Assembly (NCBI GenBank): GCA_014376805.1
Contig: JACMQU010000049.1
Location: 1-45,190, forward strand
Direction: 5' to 3'
From: Bacteroidia bacterium
GTDB taxonomy: Bacteria > Bacteroidota > Bacteroidia > UKL13-3
Length of the DNA stretch: 45,190 nucleotides
Shown here: positions 34,842-43,421 of the stretch, piece after piece
Numbering within the stretch: position 1 is the first letter of the stretch
Layout of the letters: the number at the start of each line of letters is the position of its first letter
Position numbers and translations under genes: made by a program
The notes under the pieces: generated by a model
The model's database searches: none
Told to the model about the DNA's origin: nothing
What the model saw: only the letters and a program-made list of their open reading frames with translations

Positions 34842-37442
34842 CTATTTAACAAACTTTGCAACCTGATATAATTTATCGCCTTTTACTTTTATTAAATATA
34901 AACCGGACTCTAAATCAGATATGTTTAAATTTAACATTTCATTATTTCCCGAACCTGATTTCATTTCCTCACCCCCTATGTTAAAAATGGTCCAATCATA
35001 AAAAGCAGAATGAGAATTGATGCCGATAATATTCACCATATCAATTGCAGGGTTAGGATAAACAGAAAGCTTCGTGTTTTCAGACAATACATGATCAATA
35101 TCACTTGATGCTTTTGCAAATACTAATTCGAAACGGTTGTTACCATAGGTAAGCACGTTGCTATCAAGCACCTCAAACGTGTAAACATCATTGTTATATA
35201 TTTTTACATTTTTGTTTAAGTAATTATCAATTAAATAAATTTCAGGAATAATATTGAAAGAATTTAAATCGCCAAAAGCTAATTTATACACCCCACCCGT
35301 AAGTTTTGCAGCAAGCTTTATCGTGTCAGTAGTAAACGCTTCGCCACAAATTGCAAGTACAATTGTAGTATCCCCTGTTAAAAATCCGATACCATCTGTT
35401 AAATCATATGCATCAAATTTGCTGTCAAAATTTTTAGTAGCACCTTTTTCAAAATAGAGAACAGCATCATCAACCTGCTCTTTGCCATTATAAAGTTTGA
35501 GCCGTAAACTATTTGGTTTTAAATTACCTGCTTTAAAAATATTACTCCCTGCCTCACTACTTATTTTATGGGCTTCCTTAACTTTTATGATAGGGGAAGC
35601 AGCATTTGCTTTTACAAAAAACGCTTGTCCACTGCTAATATAACGCGTACCAATTATTGATGTGCCGCTACCGATTCCATTTACATAACTTGAATATCCA
35701 CCGGTTGTTTTTGTGGTATTTAATGGGTTCCAAATATAAATAGCATTATCAGTATTATTAAAATCGGATGTTGAAACCTGACTGTTGATTACATCCCAGT
35801 CTATGGTGCAAGGATATGGATTGCCAACTAAATTCCATCCTTGTGCTGCTGCTGAAGTAAAGGTTACAGGCAGGGTAACAGAGGCAGGTGGATAAGTTCC
35901 ATCAAGCCCTAAAGTTGTTTCATTGTTAGTAGTATTCACAGTGGTTAGACTAATACTTCTATCTCCTCTTACAAATATTCGATAGCCTTGTCCGTTGTTT
36001 AATGTGGTATTGCCATCAATAGCATCCCATTTTGTAGGATGGTTAATATCATTACCAGCAGTTGCATCATCTTCATCATATAAAAATGCAGAACTTTGAT
36101 TACTGGTTGAATTATCTACAGTGCCTGTTGAGCCCGTAATCTGTGTTCCTATTCCACTTGTGTTACCTGCATTATTACGCCACTGCAAACTTGTTCCATT
36201 TACAACAGGTGAGGCCAAAAAGCGATATTTACGACCATTTGCAGGAATATAACGCTGCGCCTTGATATTTCCGCTGATACCGCCGGTGCTTATTTCAGCA
36301 ATCATTGCGGTGCCGCTCACATTTGAAATTAAAGTAAGGTTACTGCCTGTTGTTAAAATGCCGCTTGCAATTGTTAGTGTCTTTGTAATACCCAATGTTC
36401 CACCAATGCTCACTCCCGAAGTATTGTTGATGGTTAGATTTGGGACTAAATTTGAAATGCATGTATTAGCCGGAATGATTTGTGCTGCACAACCGGCCAT
36501 AATAATAGTTGAGCCCGACACAGAAGGGTCTATTTTACCAGTTGAAGATTGAGTAATAGTTGCTTGAACCGTAAGTTGATAACCATTTAAAACAAAATTT
36601 TTATTTGATGCATTAATAATATTACCAACTATACGGTTTGCGTCTAAATTACAATGGTTGGAGGGATTTATTGTAAAACGAATTTGTTCGCCTAAGGATG
36701 GCACGGAACCGAAACTCCAGTTAGCAGCTGTGGCAAAATCAGAACTTGAACTGCCATTCCATAAGGCCCCTTCAAAGTAGGTAGCAACGTTAGTATTTGT
36801 ATTGATCGTTCCTGCAATTGTAAGGGCTCTTCCTTTAAGCGAAGCATCTGCACCTAAACTGATAGCCCCATTTGCCACTACAGTGCCTCTAAAAACTGAA
36901 CCAGCTCCTAAAGCGAATGCTCCGTTTATTTGCCAATAAACATTGCTGATGGACGCTGAATTAATGAGAATTATATTTGAAAAAGTACTTGTAGTTAATG
37001 CCCCATTTATTTTAAAAACAAAAACAGAATTTGCATTGCATTGCCCATCCAGCGTTAAGATGCCACTTAAACTTGAACCCGAACTCAAGCAGTAAATATT
37101 TGGAGTAAGAACCTGGTTGTTTCCTAATGTTGTTGATATAATTGAACCACAGGTAAGGGCACCCAAATCGCTATAGGCAACCCCAACATCTGTAGCGGCT
37201 TGTGCCGAAGCAGCATTCGCCACCTGTGTTTGCCCAACTATCGTTGCACTTCCGGTTACGGCTCCTGAATTCGTACCAACATCACCTGTTATGAGCGTTG
37301 TTCCGGTATTGGTAACTGCCCCTGAAGTTGTAAACAAAGTGTAACCCGAGGTGGTTCCGAGGTTGGGTGCCTGAGCATAATTTACAATCGGTAAAAAAGA
37401 GGCGGTAAGTATAGATATAGTAATGAGAAACTTACTTTTCAT
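34842..37442 (-). CDS. Secreted DUF3494 (ice-binding) protein with T9SS sorting domain
   Basis: 866 residues. Signal peptide (1-24, ending NYAQ). DUF3494 beta-helix domain (about 28-222): LGTTSGYTLFTTSGAVTNTG, GDVGTN, then the helical cap AASAQAATDVGVAYSDL and FVFKINGAL. This is the fold of microbial ice-binding proteins. The central 560 residues are Thr/Asn/Ser-rich repeats of the Bacteroidota surface-protein kind (SSDFATAANWSFGSVPS, WNLVGNPYPCTIDWDVI). The last 80 residues are a T9SS type A domain (LSVYPNPAIDMVNI, then LESGLYLIKVKG). It is expected at the cell surface, perhaps as an ice or surface adhesin; ice activity cannot be read from sequence alone. Confidence 0.85.
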   Translation of the reverse strand: MKSKFLITISILTASFLPIVNYAQAPNLGTTSGYTLFTTSGAVTNTGTTLITGDVGTNSGAVTGSATIVGQTQVANAASAQAATDVGVAYSDLGALTCGSIISTTLGNNQVLTPNIYCLSSGSSLSGILTLDGQCNANSVFVFKINGALTTSTFSNIILINSASISNVYWQINGAFALGAGSVFRGTVVANGAISLGADASLKGRALTIAGTINTNTNVATYFEGALWNGSSSSDFATAANWSFGSVPSLGEQIRFTINPSNHCNLDANRIVGNIINASNKNFVLNGYQLTVQATITQSSTGKIDPSVSGSTIIMAGCAAQIIPANTCISNLVPNLTINNTSGVSIGGTLGITKTLTIASGILTTGSNLTLISNVSGTAMIAEISTGGISGNIKAQRYIPANGRKYRFLASPVVNGTSLQWRNNAGNTSGIGTQITGSTGTVDNSTSNQSSAFLYDEDDATAGNDINHPTKWDAIDGNTTLNNGQGYRIFVRGDRSISLTTVNTTNNETTLGLDGTYPPASVTLPVTFTSAAAQGWNLVGNPYPCTIDWDVINSQVSTSDFNNTDNAIYIWNPLNTTKTTGGYSSYVNGIGSGTSIIGTRYISSGQAFFVKANAASPIIKVKEAHKISSEAGSNIFKAGNLKPNSLRLKLYNGKEQVDDAVLYFEKGATKNFDSKFDAYDLTDGIGFLTGDTTIVLAICGEAFTTDTIKLAAKLTGGVYKLAFGDLNSFNIIPEIYLIDNYLNKNVKIYNNDVYTFEVLDSNVLTYGNNRFELVFAKASSDIDHVLSENTKLSVYPNPAIDMVNIIGINSHSAFYDWTIFNIGGEEMKSGSGNNEMLNLNISDLESGLYLIKVKGDKLYQVAKFVK

Positions 37443-37698
37443 CTTAAAAAGAAATTAATAATTGTGAAATAATTTTTAACTTTTACGAAATTAGATCGTA
37501 TACTTATTTGTATCCTTACACAATTTAAAAATATGTTACATAATTCACACCTTTACCCTATCAAATAAACATTCGTTTAATGAAATTGGCTTTACTATCA
37601 GAAGGTATAAAAATCTCACTGAAATGTAGCCAACCGGTTATTCATATCAAAATTTAAACACAAGGTAGGTATTAACTTTTTTCAGGGTCATTCTTGGA
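37443..37698. other. Intergenic region upstream of the DUF3494 gene
   Basis: AT-rich, no ORF or defined repeat; should contain the leftward promoter of the DUF3494 gene, but no clean TAnnTTTG box was found. Confidence 0.35.
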
Positions 37699-37842
37699 GT
37701 GAGAAAGCACTTTGTTGTATTTTGCAGTTCCAGTAAAGAATTACTGTTTATTGTATTTGGATTGTTCCTGATTTTTACCTGGACATTTGATTTAATTAAG
37801 AAACCGGATAGGAAAAAAAAGCAGACTGAAAAAGTGATTTAA
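37699..37842 (+). CDS. Possible 47-residue membrane miniprotein
   Basis: An open frame from GTG 37699 encodes a central hydrophobic helix (LLFIVFGLFLIFTWTFDLI) and a strongly basic tail (KKPDRKKKQTEKVI), a plausible single-pass topology. No RBS or promoter was recognised, and the frame is open back to a TAG further upstream, so it could instead be the remnant of a longer gene. Its stop overlaps the end of the convergent gene at 37839 by 4 nt. Confidence 0.3.
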   Translation: MRKHFVVFCSSSKELLFIVFGLFLIFTWTFDLIKKPDRKKKQTEKVI

Positions 37843-38054
37843 TTTATTGATGGTTTATTAATTTCTCTTTTCAGGTTAATTTTTTTGGTTATTGCTATTG
37901 ATCCGTAAAGGGCTGCAGTTAATATCAGAAATACTATGTCACTATCTAATGGAGCATCTATCGGTTCATCATCAAATCCCGGTTGTGCATTGGCTGTAAA
38001 ATAGATGCAGAAGGTTAAAAAAAGTGTAACGAATACGAGATATAATTTTTTCAT
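37839..38054 (-). CDS. Small exported membrane protein of PID type
   Basis: 71 residues. Signal peptide (MKKLYLVFVTLFLTFCIYFTANA), short acidic mature part QPGFDDEPIDAPLDSD, then a membrane helix (IVFLILTAALYGSIAI) and basic tail KKINLKRE. Proteins with this layout and a P-[IL]-D motif before a terminal helix are common in Bacteroidota, and I believe they are named after that motif (PID-CTERM-like); whether it is a true sorting signal is unproven. A -7 box TAATTTTG (complement of 38112-38119) is 57 nt upstream. Confidence 0.65.
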   Translation of the reverse strand: MKKLYLVFVTLFLTFCIYFTANAQPGFDDEPIDAPLDSDIVFLILTAALYGSIAITKKINLKREINKPSIN

Positions 38055-38490
38055 TTTACCTTACTTTTAATTGAACTTAATTTATATGAACAAGGGCATT
38101 GTATACAACTGCAAAATTAAAGGGTAAACAAAAATTCGTGTTACATGATTAATCCAAAATTTTACATAATTTACGTAAAAATTGTCTACCGTTTTGCACT
38201 TGTTTGTTTAAACATCATTTCATCCCTGGCCTTATTAACTCATTCCAATATATGGTTCATCACTTCTGAGGTGGTGGTTGCAATAGCGAATGATATAAAG
38301 ATATAAATGAAAACCACTTTATAACATGACCCAATAATTTTATTTACATTTTTCCACCAACATAATAAACCATTTTCTGTGATAAATTTATAAATACAAG
38401 TTCAGTCGCTGTCGGTGAAATGCCATGACAATGTATACTCCACGGATAAACATAGAAGTCTTTTTTTCTTAAGTTGTCTTCTGGCGAAAA
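38055..38490. other. Gene-free region
   Basis: About 435 nt with stops in all frames; only the -7 box noted at 38112-38119 is recognisable. Confidence 0.35.
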
Positions 38491-38757
38491 TCAAGGTGTC
38501 TCCTGTTGCCATCCAACAATAAATGATACTGCTTCATCCAAAATCTTTGGAAGACTTTCCATACGATACCATTGTCCCGGCTTGATGTCGCTACGATTTG
38601 TAAGATCTTCAACTGTTGCATTTGTAATTTTTATTGCATAAGCATCACGAGGGTAACAAGTAAACAAACGTACCAAAGTATAGCTTTTTAAAACCTTGAC
38701 AATTCTTTGTTCGCCAAGTCCGCAACAATTTAAGACAAACTTAACGTCTGATTTAGC
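38491..38757 (-). pseudogene. Start-less ORF, probable gene remnant
   Basis: The frame is open over about 90 codons (ending ...VSFIVGWQQETP) but contains no ATG in its first part. The first usable start would be TTG 38676, giving 61 residues (TCYPRDAYAIKITNATVEDL, then SDIKPGQWYRMESLPKILDE). The coding look continues upstream of that TTG (FVLNCCGLGEQRIVKVLKSY) to a stop, so it is more likely the 3' part of a truncated gene. No family recognised. Confidence 0.4.
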
Positions 38758-39116
38758 GGCCTTATCTTCAACATTCGTGTTACAATGTCATTGAGTAAAG
38801 TAAATAATCACCCCTAACAATTACTCCTTGAAGAGAAATTCCTCCCAAAATTGTAAATAGCTGATTGCTTACTCTAAATATGCCCATAATTTATAACTTT
38901 CTGTGCATAATGATTAGTTTTGATGTGATGCCCAAAACTATTTCTCGAAACGATACAAACGAAACTAGAAAAAATAACGGGAACCACAAAAGACCAAAAT
39001 TAATAATATGCGCTGTTAGGGGCTGCATTATCGGTAAAGGTAAGATGCATCAAGGGTGTCGCGTTTAACTGTTCTAATTGGTCGGCCCATTCTTAAAATG
39101 GTCTTAACGGTATGGT
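38758..39116. other. Region without supported gene
   Basis: A 67-codon plus-strand ORF (38865-39068) has no RBS, promoter or domain and is not accepted. Likely part of the decayed stretch 38055-39802. Confidence 0.35.
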
Positions 39117-39802
39117 TTAGCTTATTATTAAATGGGCAATAATATTTTGCAGTTTTGGAATTGATTTATTTGTATAGTAAAACATGGTTGTTCGCTTGAA
39201 AAAGGTGTTCACAAAATTTTCGCAATACCGCACCTCGAAGTACCCCTTAATCAACTTTTTAGTTTTGAAGCTGATTTGTTCAGTTGAAATGTAATAGTAT
39301 TTTGTTAAATACATCCTATTTGGAGGTGCCAGATCATGGTCAGGCACATAAACAAATTCAATCAGTTTACCTTGAAAGTTAAAATAGAAGTGGCAGGTAT
39401 CATTGAATTTATTACCTTTTCGTAGCCACAATTGAAATACGATTGTTAATCGGATCGAAACTGTATCTTATACCCCATTCATCTAATACGTCTGTTGAAT
39501 GCGCCTTACTAACAATTAGCCGACGGTGGTTATAGGAATAGTTAATTGTTGTTCCCATTATTTCAAATTTTCCATTTCAACAAGTCTTGAGCAACTATCA
39601 TAGATTAAATAGCTAATGGTGTCAGAGTCATATTTCTTTAGATATTTTGCTTTGAAACCAAAAATACTGTGTCGGTAATATTGTAATGAAAGCCGTCATT
39701 TGCTAATTGATCTAACTGAAGCTCGCTGAACGAAACCTTGTTGTCAGGCTTACAACAATTATAAGTTGTTAGGATAAAAAATGGTATTAATAGTCCGTTC
39801 AT
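39117..39802 (-). pseudogene. Lipoprotein gene broken by three frameshifts
   Basis: From ATG 39802 the frame reads MNGLLIPFFILTTYNCCKPD (signal with a Cys likely to be lipidated), then SFSELQLDQLANDGF and ITDTVFLVSK to a stop at 39638. Shifting frame there restores FKAKYLKKYDSDTISYLIYD and LVEMENLK. A second shift near 39570 gives GTTINYSYNHRRLIVSKAHS and VLDEWGIRYSFDPINNRISI. A third near 39430 leads into WLRKGNKFNDTCHFYFNFQG and on to the end. The four pieces abut, so this was one protein of about 225 residues. Family unknown. Sequencing error is possible but three indels in one gene favour decay. Confidence 0.65.
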
Positions 39803-39839
39803 AATTCCCTATCTTAAAATTCATAACTGAAACTCCCCC

Positions 39840-41513
39840 CTAAATTGCTTTAAACCTTACCCTATGTGGCGCTATATCGCCCATGCGTTGTTTTTTATTA
39901 GCCTCATACTCGCTGTAATTGCCTTCAAAAAAGTAAACCTGACTATCACCTTCAAACGATAGAATATGCGTTGCTATACGATCTATGAACCACCTGTCGT
40001 GAGAGATTACCACAACACATCCTGCAAAATTTTCTATTGCTTCTTCTAATGAACGCAAAGTGTTTACATCAATATCATTGGTAGGTTCATCCAGTAAAAG
40101 TACGTTACCGCCTTCTTTAAGTGTCATAGCCAGATGTACCCGGTTGCGCTCGCCTCCTGATAGCACACCAACTTTTTTGCTTTGGTCGGTTCCGCTAAAA
40201 TTAAACTTTGAAATATAAGCTCTGGCATTCATCTGTTTGCCTCCAACAATCATTGTTTCAGTTCCGCCGCTTATTACTTCAAATACACTTTTCTCCGGTA
40301 ACAGGTCTTTGTGGCTTTGATCTACATAAGAAGTTTTTACTGTTTCGCCAACTTTAAAGTCTCCACTATCGGCTTCTTCAAGTCCCATCATCAATTTAAA
40401 TAATGTAGTTTTACCAACACCATTCGGACCAATAATGCCAACAATGCCTCCTCGCGGTAAGGAGAAATTAAGGTTTTCATATAACAGTTTATGACCGTAT
40501 TTTTTGCTTACGTTATGTGCTTCAATTACAATATCACCCAGTCGCGGCCCGGCAGGAATAAACAGTTCGAGTTGTTGCTCTTTGTCCTTCTGCTCTTCGC
40601 TTACCATACGGTCGTATGAACTTAAACGTGCCTTTTGTTTGGCTTGTCTGCCTTTAGGGCCCTGGCGTACCCATTCCAGTTCGCGCTCTAATGCTTTTGC
40701 GCGTTTGCTTTCTGATTTTTCTTCGGCTTTTAAACGATTGGCTTTTTGTTCTAACCAACTGCTGTAATTTCCTTTCCAGGGAATGCCTTCTCCGCGGTCG
40801 AGTTCAAGAATCCAGCCTGCAACATTATCAAGGAAATACCTGTCGTGCGTAACTGCAATTACAGTACCCGGAAAGTTTTTGAGATATTGTTCTAACCAAT
40901 CCACACTTTCAGCATCCAGGTGGTTGGTAGGTTCATCAAGTAACAATATATCGGGCTGACTCAGGATCAACCTGCATAAAGCCACACGCCTGCGCTCACC
41001 ACCAGACAGTACGTTAACCGGCATATCGGGTTCGGGACATCGTAAAGCATCCATTGCCTTTTCCAGTTTAGTATCCAGTTCCCAGGCATCAAGTTGATCA
41101 AGGCGTTCCATTACTACTGCCTGCCTGTCAAGAATTTTCATCATAGCATCCCCATCCAGGTTCGGATCAGCAAGTTTATTATTGATAGCTTCAAACTCAT
41201 CAAGCAGATCTGTAATGTGCTTAACACCTTCTCTCACCGATTCTATTACAGTTTTGGTTTCATCCAGGTTTGGCTCTTGTTCCAGATAACCTATTTTATA
41301 ATTTTTACTGTCAAAAACAACCTCACCGTTAAAAGCAGTATCTATCCCTGCAATAATTTTTAAGAGGCTGGATTTACCTGAACCGTTTAAGCCTAAAACA
41401 CCAATTTTAGCACCGTAATAAAAGCCGAGATAAATGTTTTTAAGGACTTGTTTTTGGGGAGGGTAAGTTTTGCTTACGCCTGCCATGGAGAATATTATTT
41501 TATGATCAGTCAT
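39840..41513 (-). CDS. ettA: Energy-dependent translational throttle protein EttA (ABC-F)
   Basis: 557 residues, typical EttA length. Two ABC cassettes: Walker A GLNGSGKSS and GPNGVGKTT, signature LSGGERRRVALCRL and LSGGERNRVHLAM, Walker B ILLLDEPTNHLDAESV and VLLLDEPTNDIDVNTL. The arm insertion lies in the first cassette (about 95-165), and the charged linker is LERELEWVRQGPKGRQAKQK. No membrane segment. EttA binds the ribosomal E site and gates the first elongation steps according to ATP/ADP. An array of 14-bp repeats lies immediately upstream. Confidence 0.93.
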   Translation of the reverse strand: MTDHKIIFSMAGVSKTYPPQKQVLKNIYLGFYYGAKIGVLGLNGSGKSSLLKIIAGIDTAFNGEVVFDSKNYKIGYLEQEPNLDETKTVIESVREGVKHITDLLDEFEAINNKLADPNLDGDAMMKILDRQAVVMERLDQLDAWELDTKLEKAMDALRCPEPDMPVNVLSGGERRRVALCRLILSQPDILLLDEPTNHLDAESVDWLEQYLKNFPGTVIAVTHDRYFLDNVAGWILELDRGEGIPWKGNYSSWLEQKANRLKAEEKSESKRAKALERELEWVRQGPKGRQAKQKARLSSYDRMVSEEQKDKEQQLELFIPAGPRLGDIVIEAHNVSKKYGHKLLYENLNFSLPRGGIVGIIGPNGVGKTTLFKLMMGLEEADSGDFKVGETVKTSYVDQSHKDLLPEKSVFEVISGGTETMIVGGKQMNARAYISKFNFSGTDQSKKVGVLSGGERNRVHLAMTLKEGGNVLLLDEPTNDIDVNTLRSLEEAIENFAGCVVVISHDRWFIDRIATHILSFEGDSQVYFFEGNYSEYEANKKQRMGDIAPHRVRFKAI

Positions 41514-41520
41514 TTTCTTT

Positions 41521-41577
41521 TACGAATTTTTTTTTACGAATTTTGATATACGAATTTTTAATTTACGAATTTTTGAT
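41521..41577. repeat. Four-copy tandem repeat (TACGAATTTT..) before ettA
   Basis: TACGAA with a following T-tract begins at 41521, 41535, 41549 and 41564, i.e. a 14-14-15 bp period, 8 nt before the ettA start codon (41513). It thus occupies its leader/promoter. On the ettA strand each unit reads AAAAATTCGTA. Confidence 0.75.
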
Positions 41578-41896
41578 TTTGATATACAATGTTTGATTAA
41601 TGCTGCGCAATTTATTATGAATGATGTTTGATTTTATAGTTAGGTTTTGAGAATTATTACTGCTGATTTAGGATATAAAATTATTAGGTATGGTAAATGA
41701 TGTTTTACTTTTAAAATAAGATGTTTAATTTATGATGTGTGAATTACGCTTTACATTTTATTTGCATGATTAATGTAGCATGATCTACACGGAATTAATT
41801 GTACTTTAAAAGTTACGATATTAGTGATTAGATTTAATTATTTCATATTCCCTTTTTATATTTTTTGGTGTTTGGAAGTAGTGTTTAACAAAAAAT
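41578..41896. other. Low-complexity AT-rich intergenic region
   Basis: About 320 nt in which degenerate (A)TGATGTTT(A)-like words recur (41590, 41621, 41697, 41720, 41740). No ORF or recognised site. Confidence 0.4.
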
Positions 41897-42493
41897 TTAA
41901 TTACTTTTTTGTAAGATAAAAAACAATTCTCTATCCTGCCTTGGTTTAATGGAATTGTAACATTTTTCTATTTTGTTTATCGCAAAATACGGACTGAAAT
42001 ATTCTTTGTAAACGTCCATATTACCACCAAACGGCGGACCTTCATCTGTTAGCGGGAAATCAAAAAGCACCCCGGCAAGTTTGCCATTTGGGTTTAAAAG
42101 GTTAAACATTTGTTTAGCATAACCGGGTCGCATGGCGGGGTGAATTGCACAAAAAAATGTTTGTTCGAGAATAAGATCGTAAGTGGCATTGTGTTCAAAA
42201 AAATCTTCGCAAATTACTTTTAAACGGCCATCGTTAATGGCTTCAGAAAACTTTGTGCGTGCATCATTAACAGGTGTTTCGGCAAAATCGAGCAGGGTAA
42301 TATTTTTAAAACCTGCATCCAATAAAGCACTGGATTCGTATGCATTTCCACACCCAGGAATTAGAATATGACTTTTCTTACTGTTAATTTGTTTACAATA
42401 TTCCGTTAATGGCGTTCCGGCCGAACCCATATCCCAGCCGGTTTGGCCTTGCTGGTAGCGATTTTCCCAATAAAGTGCATTTAATGTTGGCAT
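41897..42493 (-). CDS. TPMT-like SAM-dependent methyltransferase
   Basis: 198 residues. N-terminal [20 protein letters not shown] is the thiopurine methyltransferase-family start; motif [21 protein letters not shown] binds SAM, then [31 protein letters not shown] and [17 protein letters not shown]. Relatives methylate thiol, halide, selenium or tellurium compounds; the substrate here is unknown. A -7 box TAAATTTG (complement of 42532-42539) is 38 nt upstream in the 55-nt gap shared with the divergent aldolase gene. Confidence 0.85.
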   Translation of the reverse strand: MPTLNALYWENRYQQGQTGWDMGSAGTPLTEYCKQINSKKSHILIPGCGNAYESSALLDAGFKNITLLDFAETPVNDARTKFSEAINDGRLKVICEDFFEHNATYDLILEQTFFCAIHPAMRPGYAKQMFNLLNPNGKLAGVLFDFPLTDEGPPFGGNMDVYKEYFSPYFAINKIEKCYNSIKPRQDRELFFILQKSN

Positions 42494-42531
42494 GCTGTTA
42501 ATAGTTTGTTTAGTTAAAGTTTATATTCGCA

Positions 42532-42539
42532 CAAATTTA
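42532..42539 (-). promoter_or_regulatory. -7 box (TAAATTTG) of the methyltransferase gene
   Basis: The complement of 42532-42539 matches TAnnTTTG in the short divergent gap between the methyltransferase and the aldolase/transaldolase genes. Confidence 0.4.
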
Positions 42540-42548
42540 AAGCAACAT

Positions 42549-43205
42549 ATGAAGTTTTTTATAGATACTGCTAACCTGGCTCAAATTAAAGAAGCAAATG
42601 ATCTGGGCATTCTTGATGGCGTAACCACTAACCCAAGCTTAATGGCTAAAGAAGGGATAATTGGAAAGGAAGCTGTACTGAAACATTATACAGACATTTG
42701 CAAAATTGTTGATGGCGATGTGAGTGCAGAAGTTATCAGTACAGACTACGCCGGAATGATTGCAGAAGGAGAAAAATTAGCCTCGCTTCATGAAAATATT
42801 GTAGTGAAGATACCGATGATAAAAGACGGCATTAAAGCAATAAAATACTTAAGTTCTAAAGGAATAAGAACCAATTGTACTTTGGTATTTAGTGCAGGAC
42901 AAGCCATACTTGCCGCAAAAGCCGGTGCCACCTATATCTCCCCTTTCATTGGCCGTTTGGATGACATAAGTTATGATGGCATGGATCTTATTGCACAAAT
43001 TGCACAAATCTTTTCAGTACAAGGCTATCAAACACAAATTCTTGCTGCATCTATCCGTAATCCCATACATATTATTAAATCAGCACAAATGGGTGCTCAC
43101 GTAATCACAAGTCCGCTGGCAACCATAATGGCTTTATTAAAGCATCCGTTAACGGATAGTGGCTTAGCACAGTTTCTGGCTGATCATCAAAAAGCGAACG
43201 CATAA
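42549..43205 (+). CDS. Fructose-6-phosphate aldolase / transaldolase (short type)
   Basis: 218 residues, the length of FSA/TalC-type enzymes. Conserved [16 protein letters not shown] at the N-terminus fixes the start at 42549 rather than an upstream TTG-initiated reading. D6, N28 ([13 protein letters not shown]), Schiff-base lysine K87 (IVVKIPM), [21 protein letters not shown] and ILAASIRNP are the (beta/alpha)8 active-site blocks. It either transfers dihydroxyacetone in the pentose-phosphate pathway or cleaves fructose-6-phosphate; sequence alone does not decide, though Bacteroidota members are usually annotated as transaldolase. Confidence 0.9.
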   Translation: MKFFIDTANLAQIKEANDLGILDGVTTNPSLMAKEGIIGKEAVLKHYTDICKIVDGDVSAEVISTDYAGMIAEGEKLASLHENIVVKIPMIKDGIKAIKYLSSKGIRTNCTLVFSAGQAILAAKAGATYISPFIGRLDDISYDGMDLIAQIAQIFSVQGYQTQILAASIRNPIHIIKSAQMGAHVITSPLATIMALLKHPLTDSGLAQFLADHQKANA

Positions 43206-43409
43206 AATTCCACGACTTCACCGTTTTTGATTTATGTAATGTTTATTTAATTTTCGGTATAAACCAATTAAAAAGAGTTTGTACTTAGTCTTGAATTAAA
43301 CTCCGGTATATTATTGCAAAAAATATTTTCCGTTTTTTGAGCACTTTGTTTTATCTTGTTTATATGATTTAGTTTGATCCTAAAATGCCAAATATAAATT
43401 TCTGAAGTA

Positions 43410-43417
43410 TAATTTTG
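43410..43417 (+). promoter_or_regulatory. -7 box (TAATTTTG) directly before the integrase start codon
   Basis: TAnnTTTG match ending 4 nt before ATG 43422, so the transcript would be leaderless. No well-spaced TTTG -33 element is present. Confidence 0.45.
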
Positions 43418-43421
43418 GCGA

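Noticed and set aside
38865..39068. 67-codon plus-strand ORF
   Set aside because: No start signal or domain, and it lies in a decayed region.
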